DNA of 8,143 nt from Streptomyces sp. NRRL WC-3549 (GTDB taxonomy: Bacteria > Actinomycetota > Actinomycetes > Streptomycetales > Streptomycetaceae): contig NZ_KL585391.1 of the NCBI RefSeq assembly GCF_000721935.1, forward strand, positions 213,733 through 221,875. The letters run 5' to 3'. Positions 1-5,437 of the stretch are shown in pieces; the stretch's first letter is position 1; every line of letters starts with the position of its first letter. The notes under the pieces were generated by a model. It was given only the letters and a program-made list of their open reading frames with translations. It ran no database searches and had not been told where the DNA came from. The position numbers and the translations under genes were made by a program.

Positions 1-172
1 CGTTCGGCCCCACCAGGGCGGTCGCGCGGCCGGGTTCCAGGGCGATGGAGACGCCGTGGACGACCGGCTCGCCGCCGTACCGCAGTACCAGGTCGTGCCC
101 GTTGAGGGCGGTCACCGGCGCGGCGGGGTCCGGCAGGGAGCGACCGGCGCGCCGCGAGGGGCTTGTGAACAT
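1..172 (-). CDS. Iron-siderophore ABC transporter ATP-binding protein (FecE/FepC type), N-terminal fragment
   Basis: Partial gene running off the left edge; 57 codons are visible from ATG at 172. The peptide begins MFTSPSRRAG. About 25 residues in, it follows the usual start of iron-siderophore importer ATPases: a beta strand (DLVLRYGGEPVVHGVSI), then EPGRATALVGPN, which is the start of the Walker A loop at residues 55-57 before the sequence ends. Such proteins hydrolyse ATP in the cytoplasm to drive ferric-siderophore import through a FecCD-type permease. The iron box upstream supports the iron assignment. No clear Shine-Dalgarno sequence precedes the ATG. A GTG at 115 is an in-frame alternative, and the frame has a stop at 227-229 with no other start before the ATG. 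The substrate cannot be told from this fragment. An ABC ATPase is near certain; the siderophore subtype is likely. Confidence 0.82.
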   Translation of the reverse strand, partial: MFTSPSRRAGRSLPDPAAPVTALNGHDLVLRYGGEPVVHGVSIALEPGRATALVGPN

Positions 173-282
173 CGATGGGTCCGGAGGGTCGGAGGGGCAG
201 GGGCTGCGGCACCCTCCGTCCGGCCTTCACCGGCCGGGCCGCGCACTCCCCGGCACACGGGAAGCACCGCGCACGGCGAGCA

Positions 283-301
283 AGAACTAAGGGTCACCTA
301 A
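283..301 (-). promoter_or_regulatory. Candidate iron box (IdeR/DmdR/DtxR-type operator)
   Basis: On the minus strand this site reads TTAGGTGACCCTTAG followed by TTCT. Aligned by eye to the DtxR-family 19-bp consensus TTAGGTTAGGCTAACCTAA, it matches at about 12 of 19 positions, with a perfect TTAGGT half-site. It lies 111 bp upstream of the ABC ATPase start and just downstream of a possible promoter, where a repressor with bound iron would block transcription. DmdR1 regulates siderophore and iron-uptake genes this way in Streptomyces. The outer half of the second arm is degenerate, so binding is inferred. Confidence 0.55.
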
Positions 302-311
302 CTCCGAGAAG

Positions 312-338
312 GTTATATTCCGCTTGCCGTGGCGACAA
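312..338 (-). promoter_or_regulatory. Possible promoter of the ABC ATPase gene
   Basis: On the minus strand TTGTCG (338-333) is followed after 15 bp by TATAAC (317-312). These resemble -35 and -10 elements, though the spacer is shorter than the usual 17-18 bp. Transcription would begin around 305-300, inside the candidate iron box, which is the expected layout for an iron-repressed promoter. The element sits right after the stop codon of the AraC-family gene. The leader of about 130 nt also contains an 8-bp perfect inverted repeat (182-189 with 211-218). Confidence 0.4.
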
Positions 339-1214
339 TCAGGAGTTCTGGACACGTGATACGGGATTCCGGACATTCCCGAGGGTTCCGTCGGCCGTGT
401 CGAAGAAGGCGCCCGGCGTGGTCCCCATGACCCGGCGGAAAGCGGCGATGAAGGAGCTGGGCTGCGCGTAGCCCAGCGCCTCCGAGACCGTCATCACATC
501 GAAGCCCTCGGAGAGGAGCATCAGCGCCCGGTGCACACGCAGCATCTGCCGCCACTGCGCGAAGGAGAGACCCGTCGTATGACGGAACGCCCGGGTGATG
601 GTGCGGTCGCTGACCCCTAGCTGCCGCGCCCACTCCTCCAGCGAGCGGCAGTCGGCGGGATCGTCCAGCAGGGCCTCGGCGATCACGTCGATCCGGGGAT
701 CGCCGGGCAGCTGCAAGGCGAACTGGCGCTCCGACGGCTCCAGCACGTCGAACACGACCGCCTCCGCGCGCGCCCTGGCCGCCTCGTCCAGATCCGTGCG
801 GGACAGGTGGGTCAGCAGCGACTCGAGCAACGGCGTCATCGCGATCGCCTTCGGTTCCGTGAACGCGAACGGCGTGCGGTCGGGGGCGAAGAAGGCGTCG
901 TGGAACTCCGCGCCCGCCGTCGCCCGCCCCCCGTGCACCACCCCGGCGGGCATCCACAGCCCGTGCCCCTCGGACACGGTGAAGACGCGGTCCTCCACCC
1001 GGGACGTCAGCGTTCCCCCGCGTACCCAGACGAGCTCGTGCAGGGGGTGCGCGTGCGGCGACCACTCCGTGGGGACCCGGGGGACCCGGAACCCGGCGAC
1101 GATGGCCGACGGTGCCCCCGCCTGCTCCGGTAGCGCCATGGCCCGGCGCACCACGGTGCCGGCCTCGCGCCGCCACATCCCGGGGCGCGCCTCACCACGG
1201 GACGATCGGGCCAT
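339..1214 (-). CDS. AraC-family transcriptional regulator with N-terminal cupin domain
   Basis: 291 aa, a normal length for the family. Residues about 50-115 form a cupin-like ligand-sensing domain (PHAHPLHELVWVRGG, then SEGHGLWMPAGVVHGG, with histidines at 54, 56, 59, 84 and 94). Residues about 188-272 form the paired helix-turn-helix DNA-binding domain: first helix pair SLEEWARQLGVSDRTITRAF, second around TVSEALGYAQPSSFIAAFRR, ending in the typical GTTPGAF. The start at 1214 is chosen because TAGAAT lies exactly 6 nt upstream and there is no Shine-Dalgarno sequence, so the message is probably leaderless. Internal ATGs at residues 13 and 26 are alternatives. Its target may be the iron transporter downstream or the exporter gene upstream. 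Both are on the same strand, and neither link can be shown from sequence. The inducer is unknown. Confidence 0.9.
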   Translation of the reverse strand: MARSSRGEARPGMWRREAGTVVRRAMALPEQAGAPSAIVAGFRVPRVPTEWSPHAHPLHELVWVRGGTLTSRVEDRVFTVSEGHGLWMPAGVVHGGRATAGAEFHDAFFAPDRTPFAFTEPKAIAMTPLLESLLTHLSRTDLDEAARARAEAVVFDVLEPSERQFALQLPGDPRIDVIAEALLDDPADCRSLEEWARQLGVSDRTITRAFRHTTGLSFAQWRQMLRVHRALMLLSEGFDVMTVSEALGYAQPSSFIAAFRRVMGTTPGAFFDTADGTLGNVRNPVSRVQNS

Positions 1215-1220
1215 GCGGCG

Positions 1221-1226
1221 ATTCTA
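1221..1226 (-). promoter_or_regulatory. -10 element of a probable leaderless promoter for the AraC-family gene
   Basis: On the minus strand TAGAAT is a good match to the actinobacterial -10 pattern TANNNT. It lies 6 nt before the ATG at 1214, so the transcript would start at or next to the start codon. No convincing -35 hexamer is seen about 17-18 bp further upstream. Confidence 0.6.
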
Positions 1227-1276
1227 TCCGGGGGCCGCGCCGCACCGGGGGCCCGCACGTCCCGGCCACACGCCCG

Positions 1277-1330
1277 GCCGACGCGGACGGCCGACGGCGG
1301 ACGGGCCGACGCGGACGGCCGACGCAGACG
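1277..1330. repeat. Four tandem 13-14 bp GC-rich units
   Basis: Units of the form GCCGACGCGGACG (13 bp) follow one another at 1277, 1290, 1304 and 1318, with one-base insertions and a single change (GCAGACG) in the last. At a larger scale the 21-mer at 1276-1296 recurs exactly at 1304-1324, 28 bp later. It lies 60-115 bp upstream of the AraC-family start, so it could affect that promoter or be simple slippage in GC-rich sequence. Confidence 0.75.
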
Positions 1331-1397
1331 GGCCGGGACCGAAACGGCCGGAGAGCTGAGCCCCGGCCGGTCGATCCGCGCGGGTGTGCCGCCGGCC

Positions 1398-1431
1398 CCG
1401 GGAGGCCCGCCCTTTCGGGCAGGCGCCCCGG
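1398..1431 (-). terminator. Weak candidate terminator downstream of the DHA2 exporter gene
   Basis: An imperfect hairpin: CCGGG/CCCGG (1398-1402 with 1427-1431) outside and GCCCG/CGGGC (1405-1409 with 1416-1420) inside, with a 6-nt loop. It lies about 170 bp past the exporter stop and has no U-tract, as is common in Streptomyces. The only structure next to the stop codon is a 4-bp CGGG/CCCG hairpin. Confidence 0.25.
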
Positions 1432-1603
1432 AGCGTCAGACAAGGTGTCACGACGATGGGACGGCGGCGGCGAACCGCCCCGGCCCGGTACGGCCGCCAT
1501 CGCCGCAGGGGCGCAGTACCCCCGAACCGCTCGGTGCCGCCCGCGCCCCGTCCTCCTCGGGCTCCCAGGGCGGCCACCGTTCACGACCGTCGGGAAGGCC
1601 CCG

Positions 1604-3217
1604 TCAGGCGGGCGCCCCCGTGCCGACTTCACGCCGCTCCGTGCCGCCGGGCGCCTGCGCGGCCGGTTCACCGGAGACGTTCACCGAGCGCTTGCGCCCC
1701 AGGCGCGGGTGGAGGAGGACGAAGGCGAGGACCGCCGCCAGGAAGGTGAGGCCCGCCGAAACGATCAGGCACAGGCGCATGCCTTCGAGGAAGGCGTCAC
1801 CGACCGCGCCCCAGACCTGGCCGGCCCCCGGGCCGAGGGACATCGAGCCCACCGCGCCGAGACCGGCGTCACGCGTCGCGGCGGTGACCTGCTCGGCCAG
1901 GGCGCCGTCCACCCCCGCCTCGGCGAGGTGGCCGGGGAGGGAGGAGACGGCCCGGCTGGTGAGCAGGGCGCCGAGCACGGCGGGACCGAGCGCTCCGCCG
2001 ACCTGGCGGAAGGCGTTGTTGCCGGCGGCCGCCATCCCGGCGAGCGGGTGCGGTACGGAGGCGACGGCGGTGGCCGTCATCGGCGTCGTCACCAGCCCCA
2101 TGCCCAGCCCCAGCAGGAGCAGCCGCCAGGAGAGCGAGCCGAAGGAGGTACCGGCGTCGGCGCCGAGCAGGGTGAGCAGGGCCGCCGTCACCATGAGCAG
2201 ACCCGTGGTGATCATGAGGCGCGGCGAGAGCCGGTGCATGACGCGTCCGGCGATGCCGCTGACGATCAGCGCGGCCCCGGTGATCACGAGGAGCCGCCAG
2301 GCGATGCCGAGGGTGTCGAGCCGCTGGACCATCCCGAAGTAGAGGCTCAGCACGAAGAAGAAGCCGATCATGCCCAGGAACATGATCATGGCGACGAGGG
2401 TCGTGGCGGTGAAGCCCGGGCTGCGGAAGAGCGCGAGGTCGAGCATCGGGTGGGCCGAGCGCCGCTCCGTCACGACGAAGAGGACACCGCTGACGACGGC
2501 GACGGCGAGCGCGGCGACGACCTGCGTGTCAGCGAAGGAGCCGGCGCCCCCCTCGATGACGCCGTAGACGAGCGCGGTGATGGCGAGCGCGGCCGTGATC
2601 TGCCCCGGCCAGTCGAGCCGCCCGGCGCGCGGTGCGCGGGACTCGGGCAGGGCCCGCAGCGAGATGACGACGGCGACGAGCGCGACGGGGAGCGGTACGA
2701 GGAAGATCCAGCGCCAGCCGAAGTGGCTGAGGATCGACCCGGCCAGCACACCTCCGAGGGCGAGCGCGCCCAGCAGGCACATCGCCCATATGCCGATGTA
2801 CTTCCCGCGTTCACGGTGATCGGGGACGGCGTGGCTGATGAGGGCCAGTGTCGTGGGCAGCAGCGCGGCGGCGCCGAGCCCGGACAGCGCCTGCCCGGTC
2901 CACAACTGGCCGATCGAGTGCGCGGTGAGCGACGTGGCCGCGCCGACGGCGGAGAGCAGCAGCCCGACGACGAAGACCTTGCGACGGCCGTGGACGTCAC
3001 CGAAGACCCCGGCGGTGAGGATGAAGGCGGCCATCGGCAGCACGAAGGCGTCCGAGACCCAGGCCAGCTGCGAGGTCGTCGTGGACAGCGCCGACTGGAT
3101 GGCGGTCAGACTCACCGAGACGCTGGTCACCGGCAGGTAGGCGACGAAGACCCCGAGGCAGGCCATGACGATGGTCGCCCCGCGACGGGGCACGGCTGAG
3201 GGCGGTGACTGGGACAA
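1604..3217 (-). CDS. DHA2-family (14-TM) MFS drug:proton antiporter
   Basis: 537 aa from a TTG start, a typical length for 14-helix QacA/EmrB-type exporters, which pump toxic compounds out of the cell using the proton gradient. Hydrophobic helices run from residue 14 to about 503, followed by a short polar tail. MFS motif A is clear at residues 73-81 (GDVHGRRKV). WVSDAFVLPMAAF (53-65) and HFGWRWIFLVPLP (165-177) are typical of the family, as is FRQVGGALG (403-411). The loop at about 420-470 before the last helix is also usual. Motif B lacks its arginine (GQALSGLGAA) and motif C lacks the usual GP pair (ALGGVLAG). The start is chosen because AAGGAG (3228-3223) lies 5 nt before TTG at 3217; GTG at 3220 would be only 2 nt away. 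The frame stays open upstream to 3493, but that part is low-complexity and overlaps the regulator. The substrate is unknown. The Lrp-type regulator is divergent. Confidence 0.9.
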   Translation of the reverse strand: MSQSPPSAVPRRGATIVMACLGVFVAYLPVTSVSVSLTAIQSALSTTTSQLAWVSDAFVLPMAAFILTAGVFGDVHGRRKVFVVGLLLSAVGAATSLTAHSIGQLWTGQALSGLGAAALLPTTLALISHAVPDHRERGKYIGIWAMCLLGALALGGVLAGSILSHFGWRWIFLVPLPVALVAVVISLRALPESRAPRAGRLDWPGQITAALAITALVYGVIEGGAGSFADTQVVAALAVAVVSGVLFVVTERRSAHPMLDLALFRSPGFTATTLVAMIMFLGMIGFFFVLSLYFGMVQRLDTLGIAWRLLVITGAALIVSGIAGRVMHRLSPRLMITTGLLMVTAALLTLLGADAGTSFGSLSWRLLLLGLGMGLVTTPMTATAVASVPHPLAGMAAAGNNAFRQVGGALGPAVLGALLTSRAVSSLPGHLAEAGVDGALAEQVTAATRDAGLGAVGSMSLGPGAGQVWGAVGDAFLEGMRLCLIVSAGLTFLAAVLAFVLLHPRLGRKRSVNVSGEPAAQAPGGTERREVGTGAPA

Positions 3218-3232
3218 CACAACTCCTTCGAG

Positions 3233-3250
3233 GCGCCGGGGACCCGGCGC
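3233..3250 (-). promoter_or_regulatory. Hairpin abutting the ribosome binding site of the exporter
   Basis: A perfect inverted repeat of 8-bp arms, GCGCCGGG (3233-3240) and CCCGGCGC (3243-3250). In the minus-strand RNA this makes a 7-bp GC stem with a 4-nt loop. It ends 4 nt before the AAGGAG ribosome binding site, so it lies in the 5' leader of the exporter message. It may stabilise the RNA, act as an attenuator or affect ribosome access. Confidence 0.5.
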
Positions 3251-3309
3251 GGGGAACAGATGGGGGACGTGGGGCCTCGGGGGGGCGTGTCCGGCCGCAC
3301 GGGGCCGGA

Positions 3310-3331
3310 CCGTACGGGGGAGCCGTACGGG
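3310..3331. promoter_or_regulatory. Pair of CCGTACGG palindromes in the exporter/regulator intergenic region
   Basis: The 8-bp perfect palindrome CCGTACGG occurs at 3310-3317 and again at 3323-3330, each followed by G, 13 bp apart. Two identical dyads in a divergent promoter region could bind a regulator. The binding protein is unknown. Confidence 0.35.
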
Positions 3332-3378
3332 TCGCCGTCGGCCGGGGACCCGGGACACGACCGTCGAGCCTCCCTGAT

Positions 3379-3404
3379 TTTCCATCGGAGGGGCCATTTC
3401 CATC
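3379..3404. promoter_or_regulatory. Direct repeat TTTCCATC, possible regulator binding half-sites
   Basis: TTTCCATC occurs at 3379-3386 and at 3397-3404, 18 bp apart. A related ACATCC follows at 3431-3436. They lie in an AT-richer stretch 64-90 bp upstream of the Lrp-type regulator gene and on the far side of the exporter leader. Lrp/AsnC proteins commonly bind several degenerate sites near their own gene, so autoregulation and exporter control are plausible but unproven. Confidence 0.35.
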
Positions 3405-3452
3405 CAACGGAACCCGGGGAACCAAAGGAAACATCCACAGAAGTGCGACGAG

Positions 3453-3461
3453 TGCGATAGT
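3453..3461 (+). promoter_or_regulatory. Extended -10-like element of a probable leaderless promoter for the Lrp-type regulator
   Basis: TGC followed by GATAGT (3456-3461) lies 6 nt before the ATG at 3468, and no Shine-Dalgarno sequence is present. The hexamer lacks the first T of TANNNT but keeps A at position 2 and T at position 6, with the TGN extension. The LysE-type gene downstream has the same layout. Confidence 0.42.
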
Positions 3462-3467
3462 TGCTCC

Positions 3468-4457
3468 ATGCTCGACACCCTCGACAGCCACATCCTCCAC
3501 GCCCTCCACGTCGTACCCCGGGCGCCGTTCCGGCTGGTCGGGGAGGTGGTGGGGGCTTCGGAGCAGACCGTCGCGCGGCGCTACCGGACGATGCGCCGCG
3601 CGGGAATGGTGCGGGTGGTGGGGCTCGTCAACCCGGCGGTGCAGGGCCTGGTGGCGAGCGTGGTGCGGATCTCGCTGCGCCCCGACCGGATCGACGCGTG
3701 CGCCGAGGCGCTGACACGGCTTCCCGAGGTCTCCTTCGCGAACATCACCTTCGGCGGCTCGGAGATCGTGTGCGCGATGGCGACACCCTACGAGCGGCGG
3801 ATGCCGGAGGTGCTGCGCCAACTCGCCCGGACCCCGGGGGTGCTGGAGATCGACACCCGTATGACCCTGCACACCTACTCCCCGCCCGGCGCCTACTGGG
3901 GAAGGCTCGGCCCCTCTCTCCCCGAGGAGGCGGTGGAGTCGCTTCGGGAGCACCACCCGCCTACGGCACCGAAGGGCCGGCCGGTCGAACCGCACGAGGA
4001 GGACGCCGCGCTGCTCGCCGCACTCGCCGAGGACGGCCGGTCGAGCCAGGCCGCGCTCGCCGACCGCACCGGCTGGACCACCGGGCGGGTCGCGCGGCGC
4101 CTGGAGGTGCTGGAGCGCTCGGGCACACTCTTCTACGACGTGGACCTGGCCCTGGAGAAGCTGGGCTATCCCTTCAGCGCCGCACTGTGGCTGAGCACCT
4201 CCCCCGCGCGGCTGCACGAGACGGGCTCGGCCGTCGCCGCGCTGCCCCGGGTCGTCTTCGCCTCCGCCACGACCGGTGCCCAGAACCTCATGGCGATCGT
4301 CATGTGCACGGGCACCGCCGACTTCTACGACTGGCTCAGCCACCGGCTCGCGACGGTGCCCGGGGTCACCGGCTACTCGGTCAGCGTCCGGCTGCGCACC
4401 CTCAAGAAGGCCGCCTCACTCGTCTACCAGGGACGGCTGGTCGCGCCGCCCCGGTGA
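3468..4457 (+). CDS. Tandem (double-unit) Lrp/AsnC-family transcriptional regulator
   Basis: 329 aa, about twice the length of a normal Lrp/AsnC protein. It contains two full units. Unit 1 has a winged helix-turn-helix at about residues 1-50 (LDTLDSHILHAL, then ASEQTVARRYRTMRRAGMVRV) and a ligand-binding RAM domain at about 60-136. Unit 2 has a helix-turn-helix at about 177-222 (DAALLAALAEDGRSSQAALA, then TTGRVARRLEVLERSG) and a RAM domain at about 235-312. Lrp/AsnC proteins usually sense amino acids or related small molecules, and fused two-unit forms are common in Streptomyces. The ATG is chosen because the protein starts in the first helix and a -10-like element lies 6 nt upstream. It is divergent from a DHA2 exporter gene and followed by a LysE-type exporter gene, both plausible targets. 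The ligand is unknown. Confidence 0.92.
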   Translation: MLDTLDSHILHALHVVPRAPFRLVGEVVGASEQTVARRYRTMRRAGMVRVVGLVNPAVQGLVASVVRISLRPDRIDACAEALTRLPEVSFANITFGGSEIVCAMATPYERRMPEVLRQLARTPGVLEIDTRMTLHTYSPPGAYWGRLGPSLPEEAVESLREHHPPTAPKGRPVEPHEEDAALLAALAEDGRSSQAALADRTGWTTGRVARRLEVLERSGTLFYDVDLALEKLGYPFSAALWLSTSPARLHETGSAVAALPRVVFASATTGAQNLMAIVMCTGTADFYDWLSHRLATVPGVTGYSVSVRLRTLKKAASLVYQGRLVAPPR

Positions 4458-4464
4458 GGGACCC

Positions 4465-4506
4465 GCTCCGGTACCGCCCGCCGCGCCCCGCGCGGGCACC
4501 CGGAGC
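4465..4506 (+). terminator. Strong hairpin terminator after the Lrp-type regulator gene
   Basis: It starts 8 nt past the stop codon. The outer stem is GCTCCGG (4465-4471) with CCGGAGC (4500-4506). Inside it GCCCGC (4476-4481) pairs with GCGGGC (4492-4497), and GCG/CGC closes a CCC loop. There is no U-tract, as is usual for Streptomyces hairpin terminators. It suggests that the LysE-type gene has its own promoter. Confidence 0.65.
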
Positions 4507-4661
4507 GCCGGCCTGGCGTCACGGCCGGCAGAGCGCCCCGGCGCCCCACTGCCGTCCTCGCTGTCCCAGGACGGCTGGTGGCGCGAACTCCGTTCGCCGC
4601 GAGGACCGGTCGTCCGCCCGGTCCACGGCCAGGGGCCGCGCCCCGGCGGCCGGGCCGCGGA

Positions 4662-4670
4662 TGTGAGACT
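4662..4670 (+). promoter_or_regulatory. Extended -10-like element of a probable leaderless promoter for the LysE-type gene
   Basis: TGT followed by GAGACT (4665-4670) lies 6 nt before ATG at 4677. Aligned with the element before the Lrp-type gene (TGCGATAGT), 6 of 9 bases agree and the spacing to ATG is identical. The only purine-rich stretch, GAGG, touches the ATG and is too close to act as a ribosome binding site. Confidence 0.38.
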
Positions 4671-4676
4671 ACGAGG

Positions 4677-5297
4677 ATGCTCGTACAGTTCGTCACCGCC
4701 GCCGGTGTCCTGGCGGTGCTCACCATGGTGCCCGGACCGGACATGGCCGTCGTGACCGAGCGTGCCGTCGCCTCCGGCTGGCGGGACGGGCTCCGGACAG
4801 TGGGCGGCATCACCGCGGGGCTGCTGGTCTGGGGCGTGCTCGCGGTGGCCGGCCTCGCCGCCGTACTGGCCGCGTCCGCCACCGCGTACACGGCGGTCAA
4901 ACTGGCTGGGGCCGCCTACCTGCTCTTCCTCGGCGTCCAGTCGCTGCTCCGGAGCCGTCGCCGCCGGTCCCGGCAACCGGCAGCGGCCTCCGCCACGCCG
5001 CGCGGCAACCCCTGGCGGACCGGCCTGGTGAGCAACGTCTTCAATCCCAAGATCGCCGTCTTCTACACGGGTCTGCTGCCGACGCTGGCCCCGGCCGGTC
5101 TGTCTCCTCACACCGGCATGGCCCTGCTGGTCCTGGTGCACACCGTGCTCACCGCTCTCTGGCTCGGCGGGTACGTCCTGCTGCTGGCCAAGGCGCGCGC
5201 CTTCTTCGAGAGGCCGGCCGTACGCCGGGCCATGGACCGTGTCACCGGGGTCGTACTGATCGGGTTCGGGCTCAGGGTCGCCACCTCCCAGCCCTGA
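4677..5297 (+). CDS. LysE/RhtB-family amino-acid exporter
   Basis: 206 aa, the usual length for the family. These membrane proteins export amino acids or related compounds, often together with proton movement. The N-terminal signature is present: MVPGPDMAVV (residues 17-26), then GWRDGLRTVGGITAGLLVW (34-52). The central signature SNVFNPKIAVFYTGLLP lies at 119-135. Five to six hydrophobic helices can be picked out (about 2-24, 41-65, 70-91, 115-137, 147-172 and 188-202), with an arginine-rich cytoplasmic loop at 92-100. ATG at 4677 is chosen because the family begins exactly here; the frame is open to 4578 upstream, but that part is low-complexity. Lrp-type regulators often sit beside amino-acid exporters, so the gene upstream may control it. 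The substrate cannot be assigned. Confidence 0.9.
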   Translation: MLVQFVTAAGVLAVLTMVPGPDMAVVTERAVASGWRDGLRTVGGITAGLLVWGVLAVAGLAAVLAASATAYTAVKLAGAAYLLFLGVQSLLRSRRRRSRQPAAASATPRGNPWRTGLVSNVFNPKIAVFYTGLLPTLAPAGLSPHTGMALLVLVHTVLTALWLGGYVLLLAKARAFFERPAVRRAMDRVTGVVLIGFGLRVATSQP

Positions 5298-5330
5298 GGT
5301 TCCGCGGGGCGGCTGGTGACCCGACCTCAG
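5294..5330 (+). terminator. Candidate terminator overlapping the end of the LysE-type gene
   Basis: CTGAGGT (5294-5300) pairs perfectly with ACCTCAG (5324-5330), and CGGG/CCCG can extend the stem inward. The left arm contains the stop codon. A CT-rich stretch follows. It would end LysE-type transcription before the GNAT gene. Confidence 0.45.
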
Positions 5331-5353
5331 AGACCTTCTCGAAACCCCTTCTC

Positions 5354-5375
5354 CTGACAACAGACTGACAACAGA
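5354..5375 (+). repeat. Perfect 11-bp tandem repeat CTGACAACAGA x2
   Basis: CTGACAACAGA occurs at 5354-5364 and again directly at 5365-5375. The 11-bp period is one helical turn, so a protein could bind both copies on the same face of the DNA. Each copy begins CTGACA, one base from the -35 consensus TTGACA, but no good -10 follows at 17-18 bp. It lies 63-84 bp upstream of the GNAT gene. Confidence 0.7.
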
Positions 5376-5386
5376 CCGCGCCCACG

Positions 5387-5413
5387 GGGCCGGCCGGGCC
5401 GCCCGGCCGGCCC
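5387..5413 (+). promoter_or_regulatory. Perfect 12-bp inverted repeat just upstream of the GNAT ribosome binding site
   Basis: GGGCCGGCCGGG (5387-5398) and CCCGGCCGGCCC (5402-5413) are exact reverse complements around a CCG loop. The right arm ends 11 nt before AAGGAA (5425-5430) of the GNAT gene. In RNA this all-GC stem would be extremely stable. It could be an attenuator, a late terminator for the LysE-type transcript, or a leader structure affecting translation. Confidence 0.65.
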
Positions 5414-5437
5414 GCCCTCCGGCAAAGGAAGACCACG

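Larger units (their letters stand above)
1215..1603. other. Gene-free interval between the AraC-family and DHA2 exporter genes
   Basis: 389 bp lie between the exporter stop and the AraC-family start, both on the minus strand. It holds the AraC promoter, a short GC-rich tandem repeat (1277-1330) and two hairpins: CGGCCGG/CCGGCCG at 1345-1369 and an imperfect one at 1398-1431. Open frames cross it, but they give arginine- and proline-rich low-complexity peptides with no recognisable domain. I see no gene here. Confidence 0.7.

Noticed and set aside
313..1176. 287-codon minus-strand frame overlapping the AraC-family gene
   Set aside because: Same strand but a different frame; the AraC-family frame has the cupin and helix-turn-helix motifs and a promoter, and this one is an Arg/Gly/Ala-rich shadow.
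1112..3199. Very long open frame (695 codons) on the plus strand
   Set aside because: It is antisense to the DHA2 exporter gene. Its peptide is a repetitive Asp/Glu/Arg/Gly-rich sequence with no domain, a common artefact opposite high-GC genes.
3218..3493. N-terminal extension of the exporter frame
   Set aside because: The extra 92 residues are Pro/Arg-rich with no family match. They would overlap the divergent regulator, and a strong ribosome binding site sits at 3223-3228.
2997..4343. 448-codon minus-strand frame across the exporter start and the Lrp-type gene
   Set aside because: It is antisense to the Lrp-type gene, which has clear domains and a normal start. The peptide is Arg/His/Gly-rich and low-complexity.
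4416..5360. 314-codon minus-strand frame opposite the LysE-type gene
   Set aside because: No domain, Gly/Gln/Arg-rich composition, and opposite a well-supported gene.
5354..5375. CRISPR-like direct repeat
   Set aside because: Two adjacent 11-bp copies without spacers; far too short and too few for a CRISPR array.
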